DNA of 64,000 nt from Heterotrichella gracilis (GCA_032358255.1 JAULBX010011099.1:124001-188000), one strand, 5' to 3'; counted from the stretch's first letter, positions 17,878 through 26,576 are shown. Translations and numbers: made by a program. Notes: a model not told the origin generated them from the letters alone.

Positions 17878-18360
17878 ATGAAAAAGTTAGTTCTAGCAGT
17901 TTTATCGGTACTCGGTTCTGGATTATTAAATTCACAAACCTTAAACGATAAGGGTTTATACGTTAACGATAATAATACACCCGGATTATTTAACGGGGAA
18001 TTATTTAATGGGGTCATTTCAAAAGTAAGCAATGGTGTTAAAGCCGAGCTCACAGTAAAAGAAGGGGTGATTGAAGGTGAGGCGAAGTATTTTTATGCTT
18101 CCGGTAAATTAATGGAAAGTGGTATGTTCACTAAAGGTCAAAAAGATCAAAAGTGGATTCGTTACAATGAAAACGGAACAACTTCAGCTATTGCCTTTTA
18201 CAATCTTGGTAAAAAAACCGGAACCTGGTTGGTGTTTGACGATAACGGTAAAAAGCGTTTTGAAATGAATTATAATGATGGTGAAAAAACCGGCGTTTGG
18301 ACCAGCTGGGACGAAAATGGCACAGTAGCCAGCACAAAAGATTATACTCAGGTTAACTAA
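17878..18360 (+). CDS. Exported MORN-repeat (YwqK-type) protein
   Basis: 160 residues from the ATG at 17878, which places a Sec signal peptide (about 1-20, ending LNSQ) at the N terminus; a longer frame from 17845 is unlikely because the promoter and leader lie there. The body has MORN_2-like repeats (FYASGKLMESGMF, YNENGTTSAIAFYNLG, FDDNGKKRFEMNY, WDENGTVAS). It resembles the lipoprotein gene at 12252 in design but lacks a lipobox. Partner and role unknown. Confidence 0.75.
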   Translation: MKKLVLAVLSVLGSGLLNSQTLNDKGLYVNDNNTPGLFNGELFNGVISKVSNGVKAELTVKEGVIEGEAKYFYASGKLMESGMFTKGQKDQKWIRYNENGTTSAIAFYNLGKKTGTWLVFDDNGKKRFEMNYNDGEKTGVWTSWDENGTVASTKDYTQVN

Positions 18361-18384
18361 AATTATTAATAAATCTAATTAAAG

Positions 18385-18411
18385 AACCCTGCCGTGATGG
18401 TGGGGTTTTTT
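18385..18411 (+). terminator. Rho-independent terminator
   Basis: AACCCTGCC (18385-18393) pairs fully, with two G-U wobbles, with GGTGGGGTT (18399-18407), followed by a T-run. Confidence 0.82.
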
Positions 18412-18427
18412 GTTACTCGTAACTCTG

Positions 18428-18946
18428 AACCATATAAGGCATTTAAGGGACAACTGATGATTTCTTTTTTGAACCACATAAGGGAAATAAGATCACATAA
18501 GGATTTAATCTAACAATGATTTCGAACCTCATAAGGTTATAATACAATTTCTTATGTGTCCTTATGTTTCTTATGTGGTTCCTTTTTAAAACTAATCTAT
18601 AAAAAACATTTTTAAACTACATAAGGGACATAAGAATTTAATCTAACAATGATTTTTTGAACCTCATAAGGTTATAATACAATTTCTTATGTGTCCTTAT
18701 GTTTCTTATGTGGTTCCTTTTTAAAACTAATCCATAAAAAACATTTTTAAACCACATTAGGGACATAAGATCACATAAGGGGTTAATCTAATGAAGATTC
18801 ATCGAACACTTAAGAAGGAATAATGTAAATTTCTTATGTGTCCTTATGTTTCTTATGTGGTTTACTTTTTGTTCTCATCAATGAATCACACAAATAATAA
18901 GGTAAATTTCTTATGTGACCTTATGTTTCTTATGTAGTTCTTTTTT
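18428..18946. repeat. Array of CTTATGT-based inverted repeats downstream of the GxxExxY gene
   Basis: A 520-bp non-coding array. Each unit has a left arm of three ACATAAG-type heptamers and a right arm of three CTTATGT heptamers spaced 10 and 9 bp apart, ending GGTT, with an AT-rich spacer that itself repeats (AACCTCATAAGGTT). Left arms begin at 18472, 18615 and 18750, with degenerate ones at about 18428 and 18883; right arms lie at 18551-18580, 18686-18715, 18833-18862 and 18910-18939. Units are about 135-147 bp apart, the last shorter. Spacers are not unique and there are no cas genes, so this is not a CRISPR. Confidence 0.8.
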
Positions 18947-18950
18947 TGGA

Positions 18951-19364
18951 TCATTCAGGAAGATCCCTGTATAACTCATTCACGAATGTCTTTTGTCCAT
19001 CTTTAAATATATTTTTGACATTAAAATTAATCATCAACCCTTTTGGAACGTTGAGTAGTTTCATATACGTTATAATTTGGGCTTCATGCACCGGCAATAA
19101 ATATTCTACTGCTTTTAACTCAACCGGCAGAAGATTTTCAATAAATAAGTCGCACCGAAGCTCTGTATCAATTTTAACCCCTCTGTATTTAACCGGCACA
19201 ATTAATTCAGATTGAAATTTAATTCCCAGATAGGATAATTCCTCCTTCATACATTTATGATATACACTTTCTAGCAAACCAGGGCCTAGTGCTTTGTGAA
19301 CATCAATAGCCGCGCCATTAACTTGATATATTAGCTCCTTTAATAAAGATTTTGTAACTATCAT
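18951..19364 (-). CDS. GxxExxY family protein (PD-(D/E)XK-like fold)
   Basis: 137 residues from the ATG at 19364; a longer frame begins at 19385. The name-giving motif is GPGLLESVY. Downstream are CDLFIEN, the VELKA motif and AQIITYMKLL, which fit the Asp, Glu-x-Lys and Gln positions of a PD-(D/E)XK nuclease core; all are intact, so it may be catalytically active. Function in the family is not established. The gene stands alone: the stop is 12 bp from a CTTATGT repeat and another copy lies 46 bp upstream of the start, so it is bracketed by repeats in the same orientation. Confidence 0.85.
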   Translation of the reverse strand: MIVTKSLLKELIYQVNGAAIDVHKALGPGLLESVYHKCMKEELSYLGIKFQSELIVPVKYRGVKIDTELRCDLFIENLLPVELKAVEYLLPVHEAQIITYMKLLNVPKGLMINFNVKNIFKDGQKTFVNELYRDLPE

Positions 19365-19409
19365 ACTTCTTGGGTTTTGAAACAATCATTACATAGTCAA
19401 AGTTTATAT

Positions 19410-19440
19410 CTTATGTGTCCTTATGTAATTAATGTGGTTT
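19410..19440. repeat. CTTATGT repeat on the upstream side of the GxxExxY gene
   Basis: CTTATGTGTCCTTATGT followed by a diverged third heptamer (TTAATGT) and GGTTT, in the same orientation as the four right arms on the other side of the gene. It forms direct flanking copies around the cassette. Confidence 0.75.
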
Positions 19441-19516
19441 AACTAATTGAGTTTGGGTTAACATGAATCAAGCATAAATATACCGAATTCCACAAAAAAC
19501 CCTATTTTCTTCTGTT

Positions 19517-19549
19517 TTTGATCTCATTGCTAATGAATGCTTACCTTTG
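19517..19549 (+). promoter_or_regulatory. Bacteroidota promoter for the ABC-F gene
   Basis: TTTG at 19517-19520, 21 bases, then TACCTTTG at 19542-19549. The ATG at 19555 lies at about the expected transcription start, so the mRNA may be leaderless or nearly so. Confidence 0.65.
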
Positions 19550-19554
19550 CGGCC

Positions 19555-21474
19555 ATGAATTTACTGTCCATTAATAATCTCTCTAAAGCATACGGTGCAA
19601 AAGTTTTATTTAATAAAATAAGTTTCGGTATCAATTACGGCGAAAAAGTAGCGCTCGTCGCTAAAAACGGTTCCGGAAAAACCACATTATTCAAAATACT
19701 AAAAGGCATTGAAATTGCTGATGAAGGAGAAGTTGTTTTTAGAAAAGACATTACCGTTGGTTTTTTAGAACAAAATTTTTCCTTTGATGAAAACGCTACC
19801 ATTCAGCATTTAATTGATACGGCCGATAATAAATTTGTTCGCGCGATCAAAAATTACGACGAGGTCATTAAGTTAAGCGAAACCGATTCCAGTAATCAGG
19901 TTGCTGACCGCATGGAAAACGCATTGCACGAAATGAATGAGATTGAAGCCTGGGATTACGAAAAAAATATTTTAGAAATTTTATCCAAACTTGAAATAAG
20001 AGATACCACACGTACTATAAAAACATTATCGGGTGGACAAAAAAAGCGTGTCGCACTGGGCTTAACACTCATTAATAAACCCAACCTCATCATTATGGAT
20101 GAGCCAACCAATCACCTCGACATTGAAATGATCGAATGGCTGGAAAATTATTTGCAAGATGCGTCCATCAGTTTATTGTTAGTGACGCACGACCGTTACT
20201 TTTTAGATGAAGTGTGTGACAAGATCATTGAAATTGATAATCACATTTTATACGAATACAATGGTAATTTTGATTATTACTTAGAGAAAAAAGCCGAACG
20301 GGAAGCCATTACAGATGCTGAGATCGACAAGGCCAGAAACCTTTACCGCAAAGAAGTAGTTTGGGTGCGCAAAATGCCTAAGGCACGTGGAACAAAATCT
20401 AAATCACGTGTGGATGCTTTTTATGAAATAGAAAAGAAGGCCAAACAAAAACGGATTGAAAAGAAAATTGAGCTAACCGTAAAAATGGAACGCATGGGTT
20501 CTAAAATCGTGGAGCTACATAACATCACCAAAAATTATCCCAATAAAGTTATACTCTCTGAGCCATTTACCTACACCTTTATTCCCGGTGAAAAAATTGG
20601 TGTGGTAGGAAAAAACGGAGTTGGTAAAACGACACTCCTAAACATTATTCAAGGAAAAGAAGAGGTTGATTCGGGTAAAGTTTCGCTGGGAGATACCATT
20701 GTATTTGGTTACTATTCCCAAAGTGGCATGATCATCAATACCGACAAACGAATCATTGAGATCATTCAGGATATTGCAGAACACATTCCCTTAGCGAATG
20801 GCGCCAGTTTATCGGCTTCTCAATTATTGACCCGATTTAATTTTCCGCCCAATGTGCAATACAGTTATGCGCATACCTTAAGTGGTGGTGAAAAAAGACG
20901 TTTGTTCTTATTAACGGTGTTAATGAAAAATCCGAATTTTTTAATTCTCGATGAGCCCACCAATGACTTAGATATTGTGACCCTTCAGGTATTGGAAGAT
21001 TTTTTAGAAGAGTTTAAAGGATGTGTATTGATTGTTTCTCACGATCGTTATTTTATTGACCGATTAGTTGATCATACCTTTGTGTTGGAAGGCGATGGCG
21101 CCATAAAAGATTATCCCGGAAATTATACTGAATACCGAACCTGGAAGAGTGAGCAACGAGAAGATGAAAAGGAAAATATAAAACTTTCAGCTGCAAAAGC
21201 AGCGGCCATTCCTGTTGTGGAAAAACCGGTCGTGAAAGTTGACGTAAACACAAATCCTCCAAAAAAATTATCTTTTAAATTACAGCATCAACTAGAAGAA
21301 TTGGAAAAACAAATTCCGGCACTGGAAGTTAAAAAGATCCATCTTGAAAAAGAGTTAGCCAGTGGCATCACTGATTATAATCAAATTCAAAAACTTAGCG
21401 ATGAGTTAAAAAGCTTAAGTGAAGAACTCGAACAAAAATCAATGCGTTGGTTAGAGATACAGGAGGAGATGTGA
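19555..21474 (+). CDS. ABC-F family ATPase (Uup-like)
   Basis: 639 residues from the ATG at 19555 (the in-frame ATG at 19537 precedes the promoter's likely start). Two ATPase domains without membrane segments: Walker A KNGSGKTT and KNGVGKTT, signatures LSGGQKKR and LSGGEKRR, Walker B DEPTNHLD and DEPTNDLD. A basic interdomain linker (about 235-315) and a C-terminal coiled coil (about 575-639) match Uup. ABC-F proteins act on ribosomes; Uup also affects DNA precision. It could instead be a housekeeping EttA-like factor; antibiotic-resistance function is not indicated. Confidence 0.88.
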   Translation: MNLLSINNLSKAYGAKVLFNKISFGINYGEKVALVAKNGSGKTTLFKILKGIEIADEGEVVFRKDITVGFLEQNFSFDENATIQHLIDTADNKFVRAIKNYDEVIKLSETDSSNQVADRMENALHEMNEIEAWDYEKNILEILSKLEIRDTTRTIKTLSGGQKKRVALGLTLINKPNLIIMDEPTNHLDIEMIEWLENYLQDASISLLLVTHDRYFLDEVCDKIIEIDNHILYEYNGNFDYYLEKKAEREAITDAEIDKARNLYRKEVVWVRKMPKARGTKSKSRVDAFYEIEKKAKQKRIEKKIELTVKMERMGSKIVELHNITKNYPNKVILSEPFTYTFIPGEKIGVVGKNGVGKTTLLNIIQGKEEVDSGKVSLGDTIVFGYYSQSGMIINTDKRIIEIIQDIAEHIPLANGASLSASQLLTRFNFPPNVQYSYAHTLSGGEKRRLFLLTVLMKNPNFLILDEPTNDLDIVTLQVLEDFLEEFKGCVLIVSHDRYFIDRLVDHTFVLEGDGAIKDYPGNYTEYRTWKSEQREDEKENIKLSAAKAAAIPVVEKPVVKVDVNTNPPKKLSFKLQHQLEELEKQIPALEVKKIHLEKELASGITDYNQIQKLSDELKSLSEELEQKSMRWLEIQEEM

Positions 21475-21505
21475 GTACCATGAAGTTTCCAATATAAATA
21501 AGACT

Positions 21506-21583
21506 TGACGCAGATTTCACAGATTTCGCTGATAAAATAAAAAACTAAATTTCACAGATTATTTTTTCCTAACGGAAAAAATG
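21506..21583. repeat. TGACGCAG / TTTCACAG short repeats and small hairpin
   Basis: TGACGCAGATTTCACAGATT begins at 21506 and is followed by TTCGCTGAT; a second TTTCACAGATT lies at 21550-21560, then a 9-bp hairpin ATTTTTTCC/GGAAAAAAT (21561-21582). This belongs to the same family as the interrupted copy at 3248-3295 and sits between the ABC-F and mepB-like genes. Confidence 0.55.
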
Positions 21584-21605
21584 AACTCGACCATTTCTGA
21601 GAAAA

Positions 21606-22124
21606 ATGCCTATACTTAATTCAAATTATACACCCGAAATGCGTCGTGCTAAAGTTTTAGTATATGACAAATGTGGTTTCAAATTCACAAATTTTATTCC
21701 TGAATCTGAAAGTGTTGAATATGCTGCCTGTAGTTTTAACTTAAATGGAAAAAGCGTTACTTGGCGCGTTTCAAAAATTACTCCCACAAAAATCGGACAG
21801 TTTGTTACTCTGTGGAAAAGAAATGAGGAGGGGGTGATTTGTCCGCACCAGTCAAATGAAGCCACAGACCTTTATGTGATCCATTGTTTAGGCGATAATT
21901 TAATTGGGCAATTTGTTTTCACAAAAGAAATTTTAATACAACAAGGTGTTTTAAGTTCTCCCGGTAAAAAAGGTAAGTTAGGATTTAGAGTTTATCCTAA
22001 ATGGGACATTGCCAAAAATAAACAAGCACAAACAACACAAAATTGGCAATTGAATTATTTTTTAGAACTAAATAGAAAATCTTCCTCAGATCTTTCCCGA
22101 ATTCATGCCTTATATGGCTTATAA
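21606..22124 (+). CDS. MepB family protein
   Basis: 172 residues. The hallmark segments of the MepB family are present: WRVSKITPTKIGQFVTLWKR, CPHQSNEATDLYVIHC, GQFVFTKEILIQQGVLS and the KQAQTTQNWQLNYF block. The family was named for a gene beside the MepA efflux pump in staphylococci, but its biochemical role is unknown. Here there is no efflux pump nearby. It sits in an accessory-looking stretch behind repeat sequences and is convergent with the Mla-like operon, so it may be a transferred single gene. Confidence 0.8.
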   Translation: MPILNSNYTPEMRRAKVLVYDKCGFKFTNFIPESESVEYAACSFNLNGKSVTWRVSKITPTKIGQFVTLWKRNEEGVICPHQSNEATDLYVIHCLGDNLIGQFVFTKEILIQQGVLSSPGKKGKLGFRVYPKWDIAKNKQAQTTQNWQLNYFLELNRKSSSDLSRIHALYGL

Positions 22125-22157
22125 GATCTAATTATAGAGAATACGAAAAAAAAGAAA

Positions 22158-22916
22158 TCACTTTTTTCGTCCTTCAAAAACATTTTTCATGAACTTACTT
22201 GCGAATACAAAATCAGTGAGTTCTACATTGTCACTGTTCAGGACTTTTGTTTTATCACCTGTCCACCAGTTTTGGCCTTTGTAAACAAACATGATGTTTT
22301 CGCCAATCTCAATCACTGAGTTCATGTCGTGTGTTACAATAATGGTGGTGATGTTCAACTCTTCGGTAATGTCTTTGATCAGATTATCAATCACAATAGA
22401 CGTTTTAGGGTCTAAGCCGGAGTTAGGTTCATCGCAGAATAAATACTTAGGATTATTTGCTATGGCTCTTGCCAATGCTGCCCGCTTTTTCATTCCCCCG
22501 CTTAATTCGGCCGGATACAATTTGTTTTTACCATCGAGCATTACGCGATTCAAACAAAAATCAACCCGCTCTGTTTTTTCTTTCTCTGAAAGTTTAGTGA
22601 ACATGTCTAAAGGAAATCGCACATTTTCTTCCAGTGTTTGAGAGTCAAACAAAGCCCCTCCTTGAAATAACATGCCGATCTTTTTTCTGATCTCTTGCTG
22701 CTCATTTCTTTGTAGGGTAGGAAAATTTTCACCGTTGTATAAAATTTCACCTGAATCGATCTGATGCAATCCAACCATTAATTTTAATATAGTTGTTTTA
22801 CCACATCCGCTTTCGCCAATAATTAAATTTGTTTTACCGGGTTGAAATGTAAACGACACGTTTTTTACCACATGTCTGTCACCAAAGGTTTTATCAATAT
22901 TTCTGATCTCTATCAA
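22158..22916 (-). CDS. ABC transporter ATPase, MlaF-like
   Basis: 252 residues: Walker A GESGCGKTT, Q-loop GMLFQGGALFDS, signature ELSGGMKKRAALARAI, Walker B LFCDEPNSGLDP and the HDMNSV switch. The GMLFQGGALFDSQTLEENVRFP stretch and the signature are typical of MlaF (phospholipid transport, MCE systems). It overlaps the permease gene by 4 bp and is expected to form an MlaEF-type complex at the inner membrane. No substrate-binding MCE (MlaD) gene is in the window, so the complex partner lies elsewhere. Confidence 0.88.
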   Translation of the reverse strand: MIEIRNIDKTFGDRHVVKNVSFTFQPGKTNLIIGESGCGKTTILKLMVGLHQIDSGEILYNGENFPTLQRNEQQEIRKKIGMLFQGGALFDSQTLEENVRFPLDMFTKLSEKEKTERVDFCLNRVMLDGKNKLYPAELSGGMKKRAALARAIANNPKYLFCDEPNSGLDPKTSIVIDNLIKDITEELNITTIIVTHDMNSVIEIGENIMFVYKGQNWWTGDKTKVLNSDNVELTDFVFASKFMKNVFEGRKK

Positions 22917-23662
22917 TGGGTCAAAAATATATTGGTGAGAATCAAACTAAACAATAAGATGAGAATACTACTGTAAACAACCGCGTTGGTACTGCTTTTA
23001 CCCACTTCTAATGCTCCGCCTTCCGTATAATAGCCATAATAGGAAGAAACTGAGGTAATGATGAATGCAAAACATAATACCTTTGTGAATGAATAATATA
23101 ATTTCCATGGCTCAAAAAATGCCTGAATACCATACACATATTCATAAGAGGTGCAGGCGCCACTAGTCACCCCCATTATCCAGCCACCAAAAATTCCTAA
23201 AAACATACTTAGGGCGATCAATACAGGAAAAAATAAAAGTGCTGCTGCAATTTTTGGCAAAATAAGATAACCTGCCGAATTGATTCCCATGATCTCTAAG
23301 GCGTCTATTTGCTCTGTGATACGCATGGCACCAACCTCTGAGGCAACGTTGGAACCTACTTTACCGGCCAGGATCAAACAAACAACGGTAGGACTAAATT
23401 CGAGAATGATACTTTCACGTGTGGTGAAACCAACAACGTATAATGGTAATAAGGGACTGCTGATACTAAAAGCTGTTTGAATAGCAATGATGCCACCCAT
23501 AAAAATGGAAATAATAGCAACAATAGATAAGGAAGAGATCCCAATTGCTTCAATCTCAATAAGGATCTGACGCACATAGATCTTAAACTTTTCGGGTCTT
23601 TGAAATACGCGAGACATAAGTCCGAAATAGCGCCCGATATGAAAAAATAATTTTACTTTCAA
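22913..23662 (-). CDS. MlaE-family ABC transporter permease
   Basis: 249 residues with five or so membrane helices and the family signature region (ESIILEFSPTVVCLILAGKVGSNVASEVGAMRITEQIDALEIMGINS). MlaE permeases move phospholipids between inner and outer membranes with MlaF. It is the first gene of the two-gene unit; the ATPase gene follows with a 4-bp overlap. The N-terminal amphipathic helix (1-30) common to MlaE is present. Confidence 0.9.
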   Translation of the reverse strand: MKVKLFFHIGRYFGLMSRVFQRPEKFKIYVRQILIEIEAIGISSLSIVAIISIFMGGIIAIQTAFSISSPLLPLYVVGFTTRESIILEFSPTVVCLILAGKVGSNVASEVGAMRITEQIDALEIMGINSAGYLILPKIAAALLFFPVLIALSMFLGIFGGWIMGVTSGACTSYEYVYGIQAFFEPWKLYYSFTKVLCFAFIITSVSSYYGYYTEGGALEVGKSSTNAVVYSSILILLFSLILTNIFLTH

Positions 23663-23744
23663 TTGAATTTTTTAAATGCTAATTACCTTTTTGATTTCAC
23701 TAATTTTAAGAAATTGTGAAGCACTAAATTAGTAATTATTCGCT

Positions 23745-23752
23745 TATCTTTG
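23745..23752 (+). promoter_or_regulatory. TATCTTTG promoter box
   Basis: Perfect TAnnTTTG box ending 2 bases before an ATG at 23755; transcription would begin at about 23757, so the next ATG (23764) is the likely start codon. I see no clear upstream TTG element at the usual distance. Confidence 0.5.
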
Positions 23753-23763
23753 TGATGCAAATT

Positions 23764-23892
23764 ATGTATAAACGTTATTTACTCCTTCTATCTGTTGCTG
23801 TCATTCTTATCTCAAGCATGGAAGGCTGTTTTTTGCAAAAAAATAAATGTGACTCTTGTCCACATGTTTCAAATCCTAAGAGAAAACGGTAA
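23764..23892 (+). CDS. Mini-lipoprotein (42 residues)
   Basis: A 42-codon frame with ATG at 23764 (an alternative ATG at 23755 adds three codons but overlaps the promoter's expected start). It has a basic N terminus (YKR), hydrophobic core LLLLSVAVILISS, lipobox-like MEGC, and a short mature part with a CDSC motif (two close Cys) ending in a basic RKR tail. It thus has all parts of a lipoprotein signal, with a mature region of about 20 residues. It sits alone between divergent mlaE and convergent aldehyde dehydrogenase genes. No family recognised. Confidence 0.6.
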   Translation: MYKRYLLLLSVAVILISSMEGCFLQKNKCDSCPHVSNPKRKR

Positions 23893-23905
23893 TTGACTTA
23901 AGTCC

Positions 23906-24790
23906 CTAGTATTTTAATCCTCCGGCTTCAGCTGTATCAACAGGATGCCAGGTAGTTTTTATTTCTTGCAGATCAAGTATCAAATAAGGATTTTGGTTCT
24001 CTGCACTTTCCCAGTTTTTGTCCCAATGAAAAAAACGTTTCACGTTGGTCGCTGAATTTTCCATGCAGGTTTTAAGTTCTTTTTTATTAGTTCGGCAATA
24101 AATCATGGCATTCACATCCATGTGGGAAGAAAAATCGGCGTGAAGTTCCTCCGATTTTCCCGTTAAAACATTGATGACTCCGGCCGGAACATCAGATGTA
24201 GCAATAACTTCGGCAAAAGTGACGGCTGCTAAGGGATACGTTTCAGAGGCAAGTAAGACACAGGTATTTCCACCGGCAATAACAGGCAACATCACACTTA
24301 ATAAACCTAATAGTCCGCTGGAGTCAGGAACAATGGCTGCCACAACACCGCTTGGTTCTGGTACCGAAAAATTAAAATGGGAACTCGCCACCGGATTGAC
24401 GCTACTGAAGATCTGAGAATATTTATCGCACCAACCGGCATAATAAACGATCCGGTTAATGCATAAGGCAAGTTCCTTTTCAGCGTTTTTTTGAGAATAT
24501 CCTTGCACTTGTAATTCTTCTATAAACTGCGCCTTTCTGCCTTCCAGCATTTCTGCCAATCGGTATAAAATTTGTGAACGGTTAAATGCCGACTTACTTG
24601 CCCATCCGGAAAGGGCAGAGCGCGCGGCCACAACGGCATTTTTAAAATCTTTGCGTGAAGATAAACTAACGTTGGCGATGATTTGATTTTTTTTGTTCTT
24701 TAACTCAACATAACGACCACTCTCACTTCGCGGAAATTGTCCGTTAATAAATATTTTATACGTTTTTAAAACAGGAAGTCGTTCAGCCAT
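23906..24790 (-). CDS. Aldehyde dehydrogenase-fold protein lacking the catalytic cysteine region
   Basis: 294 residues against about 480-500 for a full ALDH. The N-terminal NAD-binding part aligns well (FINGQFPRSESG, W-K-S-A-F-N-R-SQILYRLAEMLEGR, EPSGVVAAIVPDSSGLLGL, VLTGKSEEL), but the protein ends around the point before the catalytic Cys block, and the usual LELGGK glutamate motif is replaced. Its termination is a clean stop (GGLKY) with no remnant visible behind it, so this is either a decayed enzyme or a conserved short non-catalytic version. The 46-bp gap upstream separates it from the OMP gene. Confidence 0.75.
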   Translation of the reverse strand: MAERLPVLKTYKIFINGQFPRSESGRYVELKNKKNQIIANVSLSSRKDFKNAVVAARSALSGWASKSAFNRSQILYRLAEMLEGRKAQFIEELQVQGYSQKNAEKELALCINRIVYYAGWCDKYSQIFSSVNPVASSHFNFSVPEPSGVVAAIVPDSSGLLGLLSVMLPVIAGGNTCVLLASETYPLAAVTFAEVIATSDVPAGVINVLTGKSEELHADFSSHMDVNAMIYCRTNKKELKTCMENSATNVKRFFHWDKNWESAENQNPYLILDLQEIKTTWHPVDTAEAGGLKY

Positions 24791-24836
24791 AAATCAGGGT
24801 AAAGATAGACTCTATTTTTAAATATAGGAAGAAGGT

Positions 24837-26576
24837 TTAAAAAGGCACAAAGCTAAGGCCAATCATGAAATTAAATCGCTGACTTGGATAACGCTCCCAG
24901 CGGTAATAACGTTGATTGGCAATGTTATTGACCCTGGCAAAAAAACTGAGCATTTTGCTGTATCGGTATTCCGCTTCCAGATTTATATCTGCCCAACCGT
25001 TAATTTGTTTTGGTTTTAAAACAAGCAAATTATTTTCATACCCTTGTGTTAAGGCCCATTGTTTGCCCATAAAGAAGAGGTCGGCACGAATAATGATCTT
25101 ACTGTCTAAATTATAAATGGCAGAAGCTGTTAGATCAAAATCGGGTTTTGAATAAGCTCTGGTAAGTGTTTTTGTTTTATAAATATAATAAGCTCCTTTA
25201 GCCATAATAGTAAGCTTTTCGCGCAAATGGTGTTTTAGTTCACCGCTCACCGTTAGTAAACTAGCGTTATCATAAATAACATTAAATTGATTATAGAGCT
25301 GATTGGCTGAAGAATAATCGATGACATAAAAGTGCATATTTCCATATTGAGAATATTTTAAGGATGCATCATAAGAAGTTTTGCTACTTAAATTTCCTCT
25401 TAATCCGCCAAAAATATTGTACTTGTTATTGGTGTTTTGATAATTAATGGTGGTGTCTACAAATGGATTTTCAGTCGTTAAACTACGCATACTGTTTTTT
25501 TGCAAACCGCCGGTTACCCCAATATAAGGAATGACCAGGCTTTCATAAATGTCGTAATTTAGATTAATGAGGGGGTAAAAATAAAATTTAGAGGTGTTGC
25601 CAAAATTATCGAGGCTCGCCGTTACACCAAGATCTGCGTGCCATTTTTTTCCATGAGCCTCAAAAGAAGGACTTAAACTTATGATCAGATCATTAATGGT
25701 ATCATTTGCTTGTTTGTGATTATAATAGTCCACTAAAAAACCCACATTTAGTTTTTCTTTATTCACAAACAATTCCCCAAGGGCGTTCAGTTTGACATTG
25801 TTCTCAGACTCATTGTACAAACTTGACAGATTATAATACCCTAATTGTATGGTATGATTAATATGAGTACTATCGGTATAATGACTGCGTAGTTGAAGTT
25901 TAGGTTCAATGAGTTGATAACGTTGTTTGGTTTTATCCTGTTGTTCGTCCGTTAGCAAGGTATCGGGGTAACCATAATAGTGTGTGACATTTCTAACATA
26001 ATTAAAATCGCCACCAAGCGTGTGTTTTTTGTAGAATTTTTTGCCATACACGGAAGCTATGTTATCGCTAAAATTACCTTTACCATAATCGTCGAGTTGT
26101 GTGTTACTTGAAAAATGTTTTAAATGCGCTCCGTAGCTTGTTTCCTTGGCCCGTGTGTTGGAAATCCAAAATTCGCCGTAAGGCATGCTGTAAATTGGAC
26201 CATAACCAAGTTTGAGTAAAGAATGGTAAAGTTTGGATAATGGTTCGTTTTGCAGTTTAGCCGCTTCAATTGTTTTGACATCATACTTGGCAAAAATAGG
26301 TGTGCTGGTTATGCTGTATTTGATGTTTTCAATGCGTTTCACACTGTCTTTAATTTCAGGAATATCTGAAAACTTAACTGCATCTTTGATGGTAGGCTGA
26401 AACTCACTCTGCGCTTGATAATTCAGGTCGTTTAAACCCGTTTGTGCCATGGTAGTGATGGTATATCCAAGTATCAACAAAAGGATCAATACCCATTCAA
26501 TTTGTCGTTTTTGTTTAGAACTAAGAAAGAGCTCTGAATCTAAATTTTTCTCCTGATATGTTTTGTATGAACTCAT
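24837..26576 (-). CDS. Outer-membrane beta-barrel protein (TonB-receptor-like, no plug seen)
   Basis: 579 residues. A long basic N-region (1-27) precedes a signal-type hydrophobic segment (WVLILLLILGYTITTMAQ), then a short conserved linker (DLNYQAQSEFQPTIKDAVKFSDIPEIKD) and many amphipathic strands ending in SFVPF, a barrel-closing aromatic end. I do not see a plug domain or TonB box, so I call it TonB-receptor-like only. It follows the TPR gene by 9 bp in the same orientation and probably forms a complex with it. Confidence 0.65.
   Translation of the reverse strand: MSSYKTYQEKNLDSELFLSSKQKRQIEWVLILLLILGYTITTMAQTGLNDLNYQAQSEFQPTIKDAVKFSDIPEIKDSVKRIENIKYSITSTPIFAKYDVKTIEAAKLQNEPLSKLYHSLLKLGYGPIYSMPYGEFWISNTRAKETSYGAHLKHFSSNTQLDDYGKGNFSDNIASVYGKKFYKKHTLGGDFNYVRNVTHYYGYPDTLLTDEQQDKTKQRYQLIEPKLQLRSHYTDSTHINHTIQLGYYNLSSLYNESENNVKLNALGELFVNKEKLNVGFLVDYYNHKQANDTINDLIISLSPSFEAHGKKWHADLGVTASLDNFGNTSKFYFYPLINLNYDIYESLVIPYIGVTGGLQKNSMRSLTTENPFVDTTINYQNTNNKYNIFGGLRGNLSSKTSYDASLKYSQYGNMHFYVIDYSSANQLYNQFNVIYDNASLLTVSGELKHHLREKLTIMAKGAYYIYKTKTLTRAYSKPDFDLTASAIYNLDSKIIIRADLFFMGKQWALTQGYENNLLVLKPKQINGWADINLEAEYRYSKMLSFFARVNNIANQRYYRWERYPSQRFNFMIGLSFVPF

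Noticed and set aside
18428-18946. Array could be a CRISPR
   Set aside because: The spacers are not unique (they repeat among units), the units contain both arms of an inverted repeat, and no cas gene is present.
19555-21474. Antibiotic-resistance ABC-F
   Set aside because: The Uup-like coiled-coil tail and motif pattern fit a housekeeping factor; nothing specific for ribosome protection is seen.
24837-26576. Calling the barrel protein a full TonB-dependent receptor
   Set aside because: I cannot find a plug domain or TonB box; only the barrel-like strands and aromatic end are visible.
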